Positions 42,090 to 51,184 of a stretch of 64,000 bases of DNA are shown here, piece after piece. This stretch comes from Virgisporangium aurantiacum (lineage in GTDB: Bacteria > Actinomycetota > Actinomycetes > Mycobacteriales > Micromonosporaceae). Numbering within the stretch: the stretch's first letter is position 1; each line of letters opens with the position of its first letter. Made by a program: the position numbers and the translations under genes. The stretch lies in assembly GCF_016863635.1 (NCBI RefSeq), contig NZ_BOPG01000005.1, forward strand, positions 85,483 to 149,482, read 5' to 3'. The notes below the pieces were generated by a model. That model saw only the letters and a list, made by a program, of their open reading frames with translations, did not search any database and was not told the origin of the DNA.

Positions 42090-43613
42090 TCAGCGACCCT
42101 TGGCCGCGGCGAGGTCCTGGTGGACCGCGTTGATCTTCTGGTACGACTTCGGCTCCGCCGTGACGCCCGCACGGGCACCGGCGGCCGCCGACCGGGCGGA
42201 GGCCGCACCGGCCAGGCCGAGCGTCGGCTTGCTCGGCGTGTACAGCCAGGTGGTGAACACCGCGTCCAGGTCCCGGCCCGAGATGGCCTCGGCCAGCGCC
42301 TGGAACTGGGCGATGTTGCCCACGCTGTCCTTGCGGGCGGCGGTCCACGCCTTCAACAGCGCGAAGAACGCGTTGTCGCCGATGGCCAGGCGGATCTGGT
42401 GCACCGCCATCGCGCCGCGGTCGTACACGGCGGGGTGGAAGATGTTCGGCGGACCCGGGTCACCGGGCTTGACCGTCCAGAACGAGGACGTGGCCGGGTA
42501 GAGGTTGTAGTAGAACTCGAACAGCTCGTCGGCCGTGCCCTCGCCGGTCTCCTCGGACCACAGCCACTCGGCGTAGCTGGCGAAGCCCTCGTTCAACCAG
42601 ATGTTCTGCCAGGTGTCGACGGCCACCGAGTCACCGAACCACTGGTGTGCGTTCTCGTGCACCACCACGTACGGGTCGGAGCCGCGGCGGAAGAACTCGG
42701 CCGCGTACGTCGAGCGGGTCTGGTTCTCCAGCGCGAACCCGATCGTCTGCGGCGCGACCACCACGCCGCCCTGCGCCTCGAACGGGTACGGCCCGAACAC
42801 GCCCTGCTCCCAGTCGACCACCTCGGACGTCCGCTGGACGCTCGCCCGGGCCGACTCCGCGAACTCACCCAGGTTCTCCGAGTAGGCGTTGATCACCTGC
42901 TGGCCGTTCGGGGCGACGTCCTGGACGATCTCGTACTGGCCGATCGCCATGAAGGCGAGGTAGGTGGCCATCGGCCGGGCCGACCGCCAGCTCCACCTGG
43001 TCCAGCCCGGGATCTCGGCGCGCGGTGCCCGCGGCATGACGCCGTTGCTCAGCACCTCGACACCGTCGGGCACGAGGACGGAGATGTCGAACGTCGCCTT
43101 GTCGCGCGGGTGGTCGTTGCTCGGGTACCACCACCAGGCGATCTCCGGCTGACCGATCGCCAGCGCACCGTCTGCGGTCTTGGTCCACGCCGTGTAGCCG
43201 GCGGCGACGACCTCGCTCGGCACGCCCTCGTACTGCACGACGATCGTCAGGTACTGGTTCCGCGTGATCGGCCGCGGCGCCGTGACGACCACCTCGTGGT
43301 CACCCTGGCGGGCGTAGGTCGCCGTCCAGCCGTTGACCTTGATCGACGTCACGTTCAGCACGAAGTCGAGGTTGAAGGACGACAGATCCTCGGTGGCCCG
43401 GGCCAGGATCGTCGTGGTGCCGGTGAGGACGTCGGACCCCGGGTAGTAACGCACCCGGATGTCGTAGTGCGAGACGTCGTACCCGCCGTTGCCGTAGTCC
43501 GGGAAGTAGGAGTCGCCGATGCCTGGCGCCCCCGGAGCCGGGGCGGCCTGAGCCGGCGTACCCGCCAGCACGACCGCCAGAGCCGCGGTCACCGCCACAA
43601 TCGCACGTCGCAA
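42090..43613 (-). CDS. Secreted M1-family metallopeptidase
   Basis: 507 aa from TTG 43613, chosen because GGAGGG lies 6 nt upstream; the frame is open further but lacks a ribosome site. A signal peptide (LRRAIVAVTAALAVVLAGTP, cleaved near AQA-A) precedes the M1 N-terminal beta-domain (YDVSHYDIRVRYYPGSDVLT). The catalytic domain has HENAHQWFGDSV near residue 320 and WLNEGFASYAEW about 18 residues later, the HExxH(18)E zinc site. The usual GxMEN substrate motif is replaced by a degenerate FALENQT, as in several secreted relatives. It should remove N-terminal residues from peptides outside the cell. Confidence 0.93.
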   Translation of the reverse strand: MRRAIVAVTAALAVVLAGTPAQAAPAPGAPGIGDSYFPDYGNGGYDVSHYDIRVRYYPGSDVLTGTTTILARATEDLSSFNLDFVLNVTSIKVNGWTATYARQGDHEVVVTAPRPITRNQYLTIVVQYEGVPSEVVAAGYTAWTKTADGALAIGQPEIAWWWYPSNDHPRDKATFDISVLVPDGVEVLSNGVMPRAPRAEIPGWTRWSWRSARPMATYLAFMAIGQYEIVQDVAPNGQQVINAYSENLGEFAESARASVQRTSEVVDWEQGVFGPYPFEAQGGVVVAPQTIGFALENQTRSTYAAEFFRRGSDPYVVVHENAHQWFGDSVAVDTWQNIWLNEGFASYAEWLWSEETGEGTADELFEFYYNLYPATSSFWTVKPGDPGPPNIFHPAVYDRGAMAVHQIRLAIGDNAFFALLKAWTAARKDSVGNIAQFQALAEAISGRDLDAVFTTWLYTPSKPTLGLAGAASARSAAAGARAGVTAEPKSYQKINAVHQDLAAAKGR

Positions 43614-43761
43614 TGAAATCCCTCCATCGACGCATGGCGCATTATCGATTACCGCGTAACCGTATCGATCGAGCCGGATCTGAGCACGCCCCGGGCGTCC
43701 CGAAGCGGGTCGATTCGAGGGTCGGAGTTCAGCAACGGCTGAAACAGGCGATGATGACCCC

Positions 43762-45060
43762 ATGGAGGATCTCGCTCCCCGCCCGGAGACCCTGGAGCCG
43801 ATCGAACGGGCACCGGTCGGCCAGCTACGCGAACTGCAACTCGAACGGCTGCGCTGGTCGGTGCGCCACGCGTACGACAACGTCCCCCATTACCGCAGAT
43901 CATTCGAGACGGCCGGAGCGCACCCCGACGACCTCCGGACCCTCGACGACCTCGCCCGTTTCCCGTTCACCGTCAAGGACGACCTGCGCGCGAACTACCC
44001 CTTCGGAATGTTCGCGGTGCCGCGGGAGCAGATCGCCCGCGTACACGCGTCGTCGGGCACCACCGGGCGGCCCACGGTGGTCGGTTACACCCGCGACGAT
44101 CTCCGCACGTGGTCGCGGTTGATGGCGCGGTCGATCCGCGCGTCCGGTGGAAAGCCGGGTGACGTCGTGCACGTGGCCTACGGGTACGGCCTGTTCACCG
44201 GCGGGCTGGGCGCGCACTACGGCGCCGAGGAACTGGGCTGCACGGTGGTGCCGGTGTCGGGCGGCATGACCGAGCGCCAGGTGCTGCTCATCAACGACTT
44301 CAAGCCAGACGTGATCATGGTGACGCCCAGCTACATGCTCGCGATCGTCGACGAGATGGAGCGGCAGGGCGTCGACCCCCGCGCGTCCTCCCTGAAGGTC
44401 GGCATCTTCGGCGCCGAGCCGTGGACCGAGGACATGCGGCGCGAACTGGAGCAGCGGCTCGACATGCACGCCGTCGACATCTACGGGTTGTCGGAGGTGA
44501 TGGGCCCGGGCGTCGCCAACGAGTGCGTCGAGACCAAGGACGGCCTGCACGTCTGGGAGGACCACTTCTACCCGGAGATCGTCGACCCGGTCACGGGAGA
44601 CGTGCTACCCGACGGCGAACTGGGCGAACTCGTGTTCACCTCGCTCACCAAGAAGGCCATGCCGGTGATCCGCTACCGCACCCGCGACCTCACCCGCCTG
44701 CTTCCCGGCACGGCGCGGCCGATGCGGCGGATCGAGAAGATCACCGGACGCGCCGACGACATGCTCATCGTGCGCGGCGTGAACCTGTTCCCGACCCAGA
44801 TCGAGGAGCTGATCCTGCGTACGCCGGAGTTGTCGCCGCACTTCCAATGCGTGCTGACGCGCGAAGGCCGCCTCGACGACCTGACGGTCAAGGTGGAGCG
44901 GCGCCCGAACGCCGATCCCGACGCCGCGCGACAAGCCGGCGACCTGCTCGCCCAGCGCGTCAAGAACACCATCGGCGTCACGATCGCGGTCGACGTGATC
45001 GAGCCGGAGCAGGTGGAACGCTCGATGGGCAAGATGCGCCGGATCATCGACGCTCGCTGA
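43762..45060 (+). CDS. paaK: Phenylacetate-CoA ligase
   Basis: 432 aa from ATG 43762. The PaaK layout is complete: QLERLRWSVRHAYDNVPHYR at residues 28-47, the ATP-binding loop VHASSGTTGRPTVVGYTRDD, YGYGLFTGGLGAHYGAEELG, DIYGLSEVMGPGVANEC and the C-terminal RADDMLIVRGVNLFPTQIEE. It activates phenylacetate or a related aryl acid with ATP and CoA in the cytosol. A PaaI-type thioesterase gene converges on it with 17 nt overlap, but no paaABCDE oxygenase genes are near, so the pathway may be completed elsewhere. Confidence 0.95.
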   Translation: MEDLAPRPETLEPIERAPVGQLRELQLERLRWSVRHAYDNVPHYRRSFETAGAHPDDLRTLDDLARFPFTVKDDLRANYPFGMFAVPREQIARVHASSGTTGRPTVVGYTRDDLRTWSRLMARSIRASGGKPGDVVHVAYGYGLFTGGLGAHYGAEELGCTVVPVSGGMTERQVLLINDFKPDVIMVTPSYMLAIVDEMERQGVDPRASSLKVGIFGAEPWTEDMRRELEQRLDMHAVDIYGLSEVMGPGVANECVETKDGLHVWEDHFYPEIVDPVTGDVLPDGELGELVFTSLTKKAMPVIRYRTRDLTRLLPGTARPMRRIEKITGRADDMLIVRGVNLFPTQIEELILRTPELSPHFQCVLTREGRLDDLTVKVERRPNADPDAARQAGDLLAQRVKNTIGVTIAVDVIEPEQVERSMGKMRRIIDAR

Positions 45061-45421
45061 CCTCCCGACTGCGCCCCCGGAACTCGGCCACCACCTCGCC
45101 AGAGACACGCTTGACCGTGACGTCGTAGACGCCGCTGCGGCCGAACCGCGTGCGTTCCTCCGCGTACGCGGTGAGCACCTCGCCCTCGTGCACCGGCCGG
45201 GCGAACGTGATGTCGGCTCCCGCCGCCACCGTGACCGGCCCGTGGCTGTTGCAGGCGCAGGCGAACGCCGTGTCGGCGAGCAGGAACACGTACCCGCCGT
45301 GGGCGATCGCGTGCCCGTTGACCATGCTCGGCGTCACCGTCATCCGGACCACCGCGCGGCCGTCGCCGACCGACAGCAGTTCCATGCCGAGCCCCCGGGA
45401 CGCGACATCGTCGTCGAACAT
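45044..45421 (-). CDS. paaI: PaaI-type hotdog thioesterase
   Basis: 125 aa from ATG 45421. The hotdog fold pattern is clear: VNGHAIAHGGYVFLLADTAF (residues 33-52) with the HGG motif and Asp of the PaaI active site, then GADITFARPVHEGEVLTAYA. It hydrolyses aryl- or hydroxyphenylacetyl-CoA esters and can relieve CoA trapping when the pathway stalls. It is encoded antiparallel to paaK; the 3' ends overlap by 17 nt. Confidence 0.9.
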   Translation of the reverse strand: MFDDDVASRGLGMELLSVGDGRAVVRMTVTPSMVNGHAIAHGGYVFLLADTAFACACNSHGPVTVAAGADITFARPVHEGEVLTAYAEERTRFGRSGVYDVTVKRVSGEVVAEFRGRSREVSERR

Positions 45422-45479
45422 GCGCACATCGGCCACTGTAAAGGGAACCGAACCGGTGACCGCCGCGTACCACCCGGCG

Positions 45480-46346
45480 ATGATTTCGGCCCGAATCAGC
45501 GTCGTCCTGGCCGCGCCCGTCCTGGTCGCGGTCCTCACCGGTGTCCCCGCGCTGGCGCACGGCGCGCCCACCACGCCGCTGAGCCGCTCCGCCGGCTGCC
45601 AACCCGGCGGCAAGTGGGAGAAGACCCCGGCGTGCAAGGCCGCGGTGGAGACGAGCGGCAAGCTCGACTGGGACAACCTGCGGCTGGCCAACGTCAACGG
45701 CAAGGACCGGCAGAAGGTACCGGACGGCAAGCTGTGCAGCGCCGGCAAGGACGAGTTCCGCGGGCTCGACCTGCCCCGGGCCGACTGGCCGACCTCGTCG
45801 TTCGCCGGCGGAAGCCAGGTGACGTTCACGTACAAGGGGACGATCCCGCACCAGGGCACGTTCCGCTGGTACCTGACGAAGACCGGCTACGACCCCACCA
45901 AGCAGCTGCGCTGGGCCGACCTCGACGACGCGCCGTTCCTCACCGCCAAGGACCCGCCGCTGAAGAGCGGCAACTACACGATGACCGGGAAGTTTCCGGC
46001 CGGCCGCACCGGGCGTCACCTGATCTACACGGTGTGGCAGAACTCCAGCACGCCGGACACCTACTACTCGTGCTCCGACGTGGTCCTCACCGGCGGCACC
46101 CCGGCGACGGCGGCCACCCCCAGCGGCACCGCGAAGGCGACCGCGTCGGCCAGCGCCAGCGCGAGCACCGCGCCGGCCGTCGAGGCGACCGCCTCCGGAA
46201 CGGCCGTGGCCGACCTGCCGCCGGTGAAGCGGGTGAGCAACACGAGACGGATGGCGCTGCCCCTCCTCTTCTCGGGCGTGGCCGGCCTCGCCCTCGCCAC
46301 CGCCGCGCTCCTGTTCGTCCTCCGGCGCCGCCGCGCGTCACCCTGA
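45480..46346 (+). CDS. AA10 lytic polysaccharide monooxygenase with C-terminal membrane anchor
   Basis: 288 aa from ATG 45480. The signal peptide ends VPALA, so the mature protein starts with His, the first copper ligand of LPMOs. The AA10 domain (to about residue 200) includes LSRSAGCQPGGKWEKTPACK, IPHQGTFRWYLTKTGYDP with the second histidine, and GRHLIYTVWQNSSTPDTYYS. A Ser/Thr/Ala-rich linker follows and a C-terminal helix (ALPLLFSGVAGLALATAALL) with an arginine tail anchors it. AA10 enzymes oxidatively cut chitin or cellulose; here the enzyme would stay attached to the cell. No LPxTG sortase motif is present. Confidence 0.92.
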   Translation: MISARISVVLAAPVLVAVLTGVPALAHGAPTTPLSRSAGCQPGGKWEKTPACKAAVETSGKLDWDNLRLANVNGKDRQKVPDGKLCSAGKDEFRGLDLPRADWPTSSFAGGSQVTFTYKGTIPHQGTFRWYLTKTGYDPTKQLRWADLDDAPFLTAKDPPLKSGNYTMTGKFPAGRTGRHLIYTVWQNSSTPDTYYSCSDVVLTGGTPATAATPSGTAKATASASASASTAPAVEATASGTAVADLPPVKRVSNTRRMALPLLFSGVAGLALATAALLFVLRRRRASP

Positions 46347-46358
46347 CGGGAACACCGC

Positions 46359-46748
46359 GTGACCTCTCCCGGTTATCCGGACGTGGATATTCATGCGGAG
46401 TACGAACGGGCGGAGTCCCTGCTCGACGCCGGCCGGCCGATCGAGGCCGCCGACGCGCTGCTGCCGGTGATCGCCGCCGAGCCCGACAACGCGGCCGTGC
46501 GGTCGCTGCTGGCGCGGGCCTACTTCCACTCCGCCCAGCTCAACCGGGCGGAGCAGCAGCTGCGCTGGCTGATCGACCGCGACCCGAGCGACCACTACGC
46601 CCAGTTCGTCCTGGGCCGGACGCTCGAACGCCAGGGCCGCCCCGAGCAGGCGTTGCCGCACCTGCGGCTGGCCGCTGTCATGCGTCCCATCGAGGACTAC
46701 ACCACCGCGCTGCGACGCGTGGAGGCCAACAACCGACCGAACGGGTGA
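46359..46748 (+). CDS. Small TPR protein
   Basis: 129 aa from GTG 46359. Three helical repeats of tetratricopeptide type: AEYERAESLLDAGRPIEAAD, RSLLARAYFHSAQLNRAEQQ and AQFVLGRTLERQGRPEQALP. No signal peptide. Such small TPR proteins mediate protein contacts; the partner is unknown. It lies 12 nt after the LPMO gene on the same strand. Confidence 0.85.
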   Translation: MTSPGYPDVDIHAEYERAESLLDAGRPIEAADALLPVIAAEPDNAAVRSLLARAYFHSAQLNRAEQQLRWLIDRDPSDHYAQFVLGRTLERQGRPEQALPHLRLAAVMRPIEDYTTALRRVEANNRPNG

Positions 46749-46849
46749 CCCTGACCCGACTCGAAGGGGCTGGCAGCAGCTGATCTGTCGCCGAAAGAGG
46801 CGACGGTGACCCGCAGTTACTACCCGGAGTAGGTGATCGTCGACATAAT

Positions 46850-48355
46850 GTGCCGGTGAACCGCCTCGCGCTGTCCGGCGCCCTGGCCATCGTCGTCGCC
46901 GGCACCGCCGCCGTCGTGCTGTGGCGTCGTTCCCACGAAGGAACCCCGCCCCAGGTCGGGCAGCCGCCGAGCTCCGCTCCGGTCGCGGCGTCGACGGCCC
47001 CGTCGCCGCGGTTCACCGGCTGGAGCGACCCCGCGGGGGTCGGCCGGCCGTACGGCGACAAGGTGCCCGGGTTGCTCACGTTCCGTGGCAACCCGACCCG
47101 CACCTACTACGGGACCGGCCCGATCCCCCGCACCCGGCCGACCGAGAAGTGGGCGTTCCCCCGCTCCGGCGCCATGTGCTCGACCTCCGTCGACGAGCAC
47201 GGCCCGAGCGAGTGGTGCGGCTCCGGCTGGACCGGGCAGCCGTCGGTGTTCGAGCGCAACGGGCGCACCTGGGTGGTGTTCGGCGCCTACGACCGCAAGG
47301 TCCACTTCCTCGACGCCGAGACCGGCGAGCGCATCCTGCCCGACTTCCCCACCGGCGACATCATCAAGGGCTCGGTGACCGTCGACCCGGACGGCTATCC
47401 GATCGTCTACACCGGTTCGCGCGACAACTACTACCGGGCCATCGCGATCGACCGCGAGGTCCCCACCGAGCTGTGGAAGCTCTCCGCCGACGCGGTGTCG
47501 CCGACCAAGTGGAACAACGACTGGGACGGCGCCGGCCTGGTGATCGACGACTACCTGTTCGAGGGCGGCGAGAACAGCCAGTTCCACATCGTGAAGCTGA
47601 ACCGCGGCTACGACGCGGCCGGCAAGGTGACGGTCGCGCCGAAGCTCGTGTTCAACGCGCCCGGCTGGGACGACCAGTTGCTGGCGGACATCGGCCACGG
47701 CAACGTGTCGATCGAGAACTCGGTGGCCATCGTCGGCGACACCGTCTACTTCGCCAACAGCGGCGGCCTCGTGCAGGGCTGGGACATCAGCGGCCTCAAG
47801 GCGGGCAGAGCGCCCACGCGCGTCTTCCGCTTCTGGACCGGCGACGACACCGACGCCACCATCGTCGCCGACGAGCAGGGCATGCTGTACGTCGGCTCCG
47901 AGTACGAAAAGGCCAGTGCCCGCTCGAAAGAGGTCGGGCAGATGATGAAGCTCGACCCGTCGAAGCCCGACAGTCCCCTGGTCTGGAAGCTCGACGACCG
48001 CCCACGCACACCGGCGGGCGTGTGGGGCACACCCGCCCTGTACAAGGACATCGCCATCTTCGACACCACCGGCGGCGACGTCCATGGCGTCGACCGCGCC
48101 ACCGGCACCGTCCGCTGGACCTTCCACCTGCCGAGCGGCCAGGTGTGGCAGTCCCCCGTGGTGATCGACGGCACCCTCGTCATCGGCGACTGCCTCGGTG
48201 ACCTCCACGCCTACGACGTCTCCGACACGACGAAGCCGCCGACCGAGCTGTGGACCATGAAGGTCGGCGGCTGCATCGAGTCGACGCCGGCCGTCTGGAA
48301 GGGTCGGATGTACTTCGGCACCCGGGCGGGCGCCTTCCACGCGCTAGCGGCCTGA
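46850..48355 (+). CDS. PQQ-type beta-propeller protein, membrane-anchored
   Basis: 501 aa from ATG 46850 (GTG 46856 also possible). An uncleaved-looking N-terminal helix (LALSGALAIVVAGTAAVVLW) anchors it outside the cell. The rest forms repeats of PQQ-like propeller blades: PSVFERNGRTWVVFGAYDRK, VDPDGYPIVYTGSRDNYYRA, SVAIVGDTVYFANSGGLVQG, GVDRATGTVRWTFHLPSGQV and SPVVIDGTLVIGDCLGDLHA. The pattern suggests a BamB/PQQ-binding-repeat fold; cofactor residues of true dehydrogenases are not evident, so a structural or ligand-binding role is likely. Confidence 0.82.
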   Translation: MPVNRLALSGALAIVVAGTAAVVLWRRSHEGTPPQVGQPPSSAPVAASTAPSPRFTGWSDPAGVGRPYGDKVPGLLTFRGNPTRTYYGTGPIPRTRPTEKWAFPRSGAMCSTSVDEHGPSEWCGSGWTGQPSVFERNGRTWVVFGAYDRKVHFLDAETGERILPDFPTGDIIKGSVTVDPDGYPIVYTGSRDNYYRAIAIDREVPTELWKLSADAVSPTKWNNDWDGAGLVIDDYLFEGGENSQFHIVKLNRGYDAAGKVTVAPKLVFNAPGWDDQLLADIGHGNVSIENSVAIVGDTVYFANSGGLVQGWDISGLKAGRAPTRVFRFWTGDDTDATIVADEQGMLYVGSEYEKASARSKEVGQMMKLDPSKPDSPLVWKLDDRPRTPAGVWGTPALYKDIAIFDTTGGDVHGVDRATGTVRWTFHLPSGQVWQSPVVIDGTLVIGDCLGDLHAYDVSDTTKPPTELWTMKVGGCIESTPAVWKGRMYFGTRAGAFHALAA

Positions 48356-48358
48356 CAA

Positions 48359-49405
48359 TTAGGGGCCCAGCCAGCGGATCCCGCTGGCGACGGCCCGGAA
48401 CTCGTCGAGCGTCAGGAGCGGGGCAATGGCGGGGCCATCCACCTTGGCCATCGCAGGCTGCCACACCTGGACGAATCCGTGCGGCGGCCAGTCGACCGCG
48501 ACTCCCTTGTCCTGGCCGAGCCGGAAGGCCGCTTTGCCCCCGATGTCGGCGAAGCGGGTCACGCCCGGTGGCGGGTTCGAGGCGGACCAGGCACCCGGCG
48601 CGAACGACACGGTGATCCGGCCCGAGCGGTCGAGCATCGGGAAGTCATAAACGATGCCGTCTTCGGTGATGCCCTCCGCGGTGTTGATCGCCTCCTCGGA
48701 ACCGGATGTGATTTCGATGTTTCCGTAGCCGTCGGGGGTCGCCCCCGTGATGCCGACGATGCGCATCCCGGCCGGCAGGTGGGTCAGTTCGAACGCCAAC
48801 CGCACCGGCTCCGGAGCGCCCTCGGTGACTCCTGCCGCGATCCGTTCCGCGTCGGTCTGCACGGCCGGCTGGGAGTCGCCACCGCCCGGCCCCCCTCGCC
48901 CGAATTCGAGATCGGCCCAATGGCCGGACGGCAACTGCCACAGGATCAGCGTCCGCGTCGGCCTGGACACCAGCCGCCCCGGACGCCCGCCGACCTGGAT
49001 CTGCTGCCATCCCGACTTGTCCAGCTTGGGCTGCCAGTCGACGTGCGAGACGGCGACCCGCAGGTAGACAGCACCGCTCATCGGGTACAGGACCTCCTCG
49101 CCGGTGTCGGACGCCGAATACGTCGGCGGGCTCAGTCCATCGGGCAGCCAGCCGAACCGGACGGTGCGCTGAAAGTCAGGGGTCGGGATCGGCGCCGGGC
49201 TGGCGGCCTGCTCGGCCTGCCACGGAACGGTCACGACAAGGCCGCCGGCGAGGGCCAGGACGGCCAGTACCGACGCCGCGTACCCGGCCAGCCGGCGCTG
49301 TCGCCGTCGCCTGATCCCGCCGGCCATCCCGGCGAGGACGTCGTGCGGATCGGGCGCCAGCCTCTCGTCCGACGCCAACGCGTCTGCCAGCAGTTGTTCG
49401 TTCAT
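48359..49405 (-). CDS. Membrane partner of the SigE-family sigma factor
   Basis: 348 aa from ATG 49405, which overlaps the sigma factor stop (ATGA). A short cytoplasmic part (LADALASDERLAPDPHDVLA) and RRRRQRRLAG precede one membrane helix (YAASVLAVLALAGGLVVTVP). The rest (residues 70-348) is an extracellular beta-rich domain. This topology and coupling are those of anti-sigma-like partners in SigE-family loci, but no zinc anti-sigma motif (HxxxCxxC) is present. It may sense a surface signal; direct sigma binding is inferred. Confidence 0.75.
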   Translation of the reverse strand: MNEQLLADALASDERLAPDPHDVLAGMAGGIRRRRQRRLAGYAASVLAVLALAGGLVVTVPWQAEQAASPAPIPTPDFQRTVRFGWLPDGLSPPTYSASDTGEEVLYPMSGAVYLRVAVSHVDWQPKLDKSGWQQIQVGGRPGRLVSRPTRTLILWQLPSGHWADLEFGRGGPGGGDSQPAVQTDAERIAAGVTEGAPEPVRLAFELTHLPAGMRIVGITGATPDGYGNIEITSGSEEAINTAEGITEDGIVYDFPMLDRSGRITVSFAPGAWSASNPPPGVTRFADIGGKAAFRLGQDKGVAVDWPPHGFVQVWQPAMAKVDGPAIAPLLTLDEFRAVASGIRWLGP

Positions 49406-49887
49406 CGGATCGCCTCCAGATCATTCTGCCGATCGATGCTCATTCGCAGGGCCGACATCGCCCGGGAGTGGAACGTCCGCACGGCCCCTTCGGTGCAGCC
49501 CAGCAGGTCGGCGATCTCGGCGGTCGAGAGCCCCTCGTAGTAGCGGAGCACCACGACGGCCCGCTGGCGCGGGGGCAGCAACGACAGGCGGCGCACCAGG
49601 TCGGCCCGCTCGACCGACGCGGCGGCATGGTCGACGACGACGCCCGCAGCCGGAAGCTGCGCCGCAAGAGCCCGCCGCCGCAGCAGCCGCCGGCGCCACG
49701 ACAGGTACTCGCGGACGATCATCCGGCGTACGAATGCCTCCGGGTGCTCGACCCGGGACCACCTGGCATGCAGCCGGACGAGCGCATCCTGGACGACGTC
49801 CTGCGCCAGGTCACGATCGCCGGCGAGCACCGCCGCGTAGCGTACGAGCGCCGTGAGCCGCACGGCCACGAACTCGTCGAACGTCAT
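49402..49887 (-). CDS. SigE-family ECF sigma factor
   Basis: 161 aa from ATG 49887, with GAGAGG 8 nt upstream. Region 2: MTFDEFVAVRLTALVRYAAV, LAGDRDLAQDVVQDALVRLH, VEHPEAFVRRMIVREYLSW. Region 4: LPPRQRAVVVLRYYEGLSTA, EIADLLGCTEGAVRTFHSRA. This is the Streptomyces-type SigE family, common in several copies in this group. It is coupled to a membrane protein gene, its probable regulator. Promoter targets are unknown. Confidence 0.93.
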   Translation of the reverse strand: MTFDEFVAVRLTALVRYAAVLAGDRDLAQDVVQDALVRLHARWSRVEHPEAFVRRMIVREYLSWRRRLLRRRALAAQLPAAGVVVDHAAASVERADLVRRLSLLPPRQRAVVVLRYYEGLSTAEIADLLGCTEGAVRTFHSRAMSALRMSIDRQNDLEAIR

Positions 49888-49952
49888 GGACGCCACCTCT
49901 CCCCTGAACGAATGTCACCGGGAAGACGTCACCAGCCGCCAGAAACGCATCG

Positions 49953-50786
49953 TCAGAAGGGCAGACCCGTCAATCTCTCGTAGGCCTCGACGTACCGGGC
50001 CCGCGTCGCGGCCACCACGTCGGCCGGCACGGCGGGCCCGGGTGGCTGCTTGTTCCAGCCCGTCGACACGGCCCAGTCGCGGACCATCTGCTTGTCGAAC
50101 GGGCGCTGCGGGCGGCCGGGCGCCCAGTCGTCGGCCGGCCAGAAACGGGACGAGTCCGGCGTCAGCACCTCGTCGGCCAGGATCAGGGAGCCGGCCGGGT
50201 CGAAGCCGAACTCCAGCTTGGTGTCGGCGATGATGATCCCCCGCGCCGCCGCGATCTCCGAGCCGCGCGAGTACACCTCCAACGTCAGCCGCCGCAGGTC
50301 CGCGGCGACATCCGCGCCGACCCGCTCGACGACCTCGTCGAAGGTCAGAGCCGAATCGTGCTCACCCAGCGGCGCCTTGGTGGTGGGCGTGAAGATCGGC
50401 GCGGGGAGGCGCGAGCCCTCGACCAGCCCCGGCGGCAGCTCGATCCCGCACACCGTGCCCGACCGGTCGTACTCGGCCCGCGCCGACCCGCTCAGGTATC
50501 CCCGCGCCACGCACTCCACCGGAACCATGTCCAGCGCCCGGCACCGCACCGCCCGCCCGGCCCACTCGTCCGGTTCCGACACCGCCGCGATGACGTGGTT
50601 CGGCACCAGGTCCTTCAGAAGCGAGAACCACCACAGCGACAGCCGGGTGAGCACCCGTCCCTTGTCCGGCACCGGCGTCGGCAGCACCACGTCGTACACC
50701 GACACCCGGTCGGACGCGACGAGGATCAGCTCCTCCCCGTCCCGGTAGACGTCGCGGACCTTTCCCGAGTGCACCAGCGTAGGCAT
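49953..50786 (-). CDS. purC: SAICAR synthetase
   Basis: 277 aa from ATG 50786 (ATG 50795 three codons upstream also fits). The PurC pattern is complete: LVHSGKVRDVYRDGEELILV, VASDRVSVYDVVLPTPVPDK, VECVARGYLSGSARAEYDRS, APIFTPTTKAPLGEHDSALT, IIIADTKLEFGFDPAGSLIL and DEVLTPDSSRFWPADDW. It joins CAIR and aspartate with ATP in purine synthesis. Length is normal for the actinobacterial form. No other pur gene adjoins it. Confidence 0.97.
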   Translation of the reverse strand: MPTLVHSGKVRDVYRDGEELILVASDRVSVYDVVLPTPVPDKGRVLTRLSLWWFSLLKDLVPNHVIAAVSEPDEWAGRAVRCRALDMVPVECVARGYLSGSARAEYDRSGTVCGIELPPGLVEGSRLPAPIFTPTTKAPLGEHDSALTFDEVVERVGADVAADLRRLTLEVYSRGSEIAAARGIIIADTKLEFGFDPAGSLILADEVLTPDSSRFWPADDWAPGRPQRPFDKQMVRDWAVSTGWNKQPPGPAVPADVVAATRARYVEAYERLTGLPF

Positions 50787-50799
50787 GGTGCCCATCCAA

Positions 50800-51159
50800 T
50801 CAGGGCCGCATCAGCATCCACTGGATGCCCCACGGATCACGCAGCCGGCCGCCCCGGCCATATTCATGATCGGCGACCGGGTAGATCACCGAAGCGCCGC
50901 CGGCCTCCATCGCGGCGGCCACCTCGTCGGGGTCGGTCACCTCGAGCGCCATGATCAGCGAGACCGGCTCATCGCCGTCACCCTGATCCTTGATCCCGAC
51001 CACCCCGGCGCCCCCGAACGACACCTCGGCATGAACAATTCGCCCCGAATCATCCGAGAAGGACTCGCCCGGAACGGCCCCGAACACCTTCGCGTAGAAG
51101 TCGATGGCGGCGCGGGCGTCCGACACCACCAGTCGTGGGTACATGCGCGTCACAGTCAT
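50800..51159 (-). CDS. VOC/glyoxalase-fold protein (PhnB-like)
   Basis: 119 aa, ATG 51159. The VOC pattern is seen: TRMYPRLVVSDARAAIDFYA, VFGAVPGE, GRIVHAEVSFGGAGVVGIKD, and the C-terminal GGRLRDPWGIQWMLM typical of PhnB-like proteins. It is probably a dimeric metal-binding or ligand-binding protein; catalytic identity is open. It is encoded 26 nt downstream of an AraC regulator in the same direction, a common pairing that suggests a substrate-responsive unit. Confidence 0.88.
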   Translation of the reverse strand: MTVTRMYPRLVVSDARAAIDFYAKVFGAVPGESFSDDSGRIVHAEVSFGGAGVVGIKDQGDGDEPVSLIMALEVTDPDEVAAAMEAGGASVIYPVADHEYGRGGRLRDPWGIQWMLMRP

Positions 51160-51184
51160 GAGCCGAGCATGCCGCCCGCGACGG

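Noticed and set aside
43762..45421. Complete phenylacetate catabolic cluster
   Set aside because: Only ligase and thioesterase are present, on opposite strands; no oxygenase or ring-opening genes flank them.
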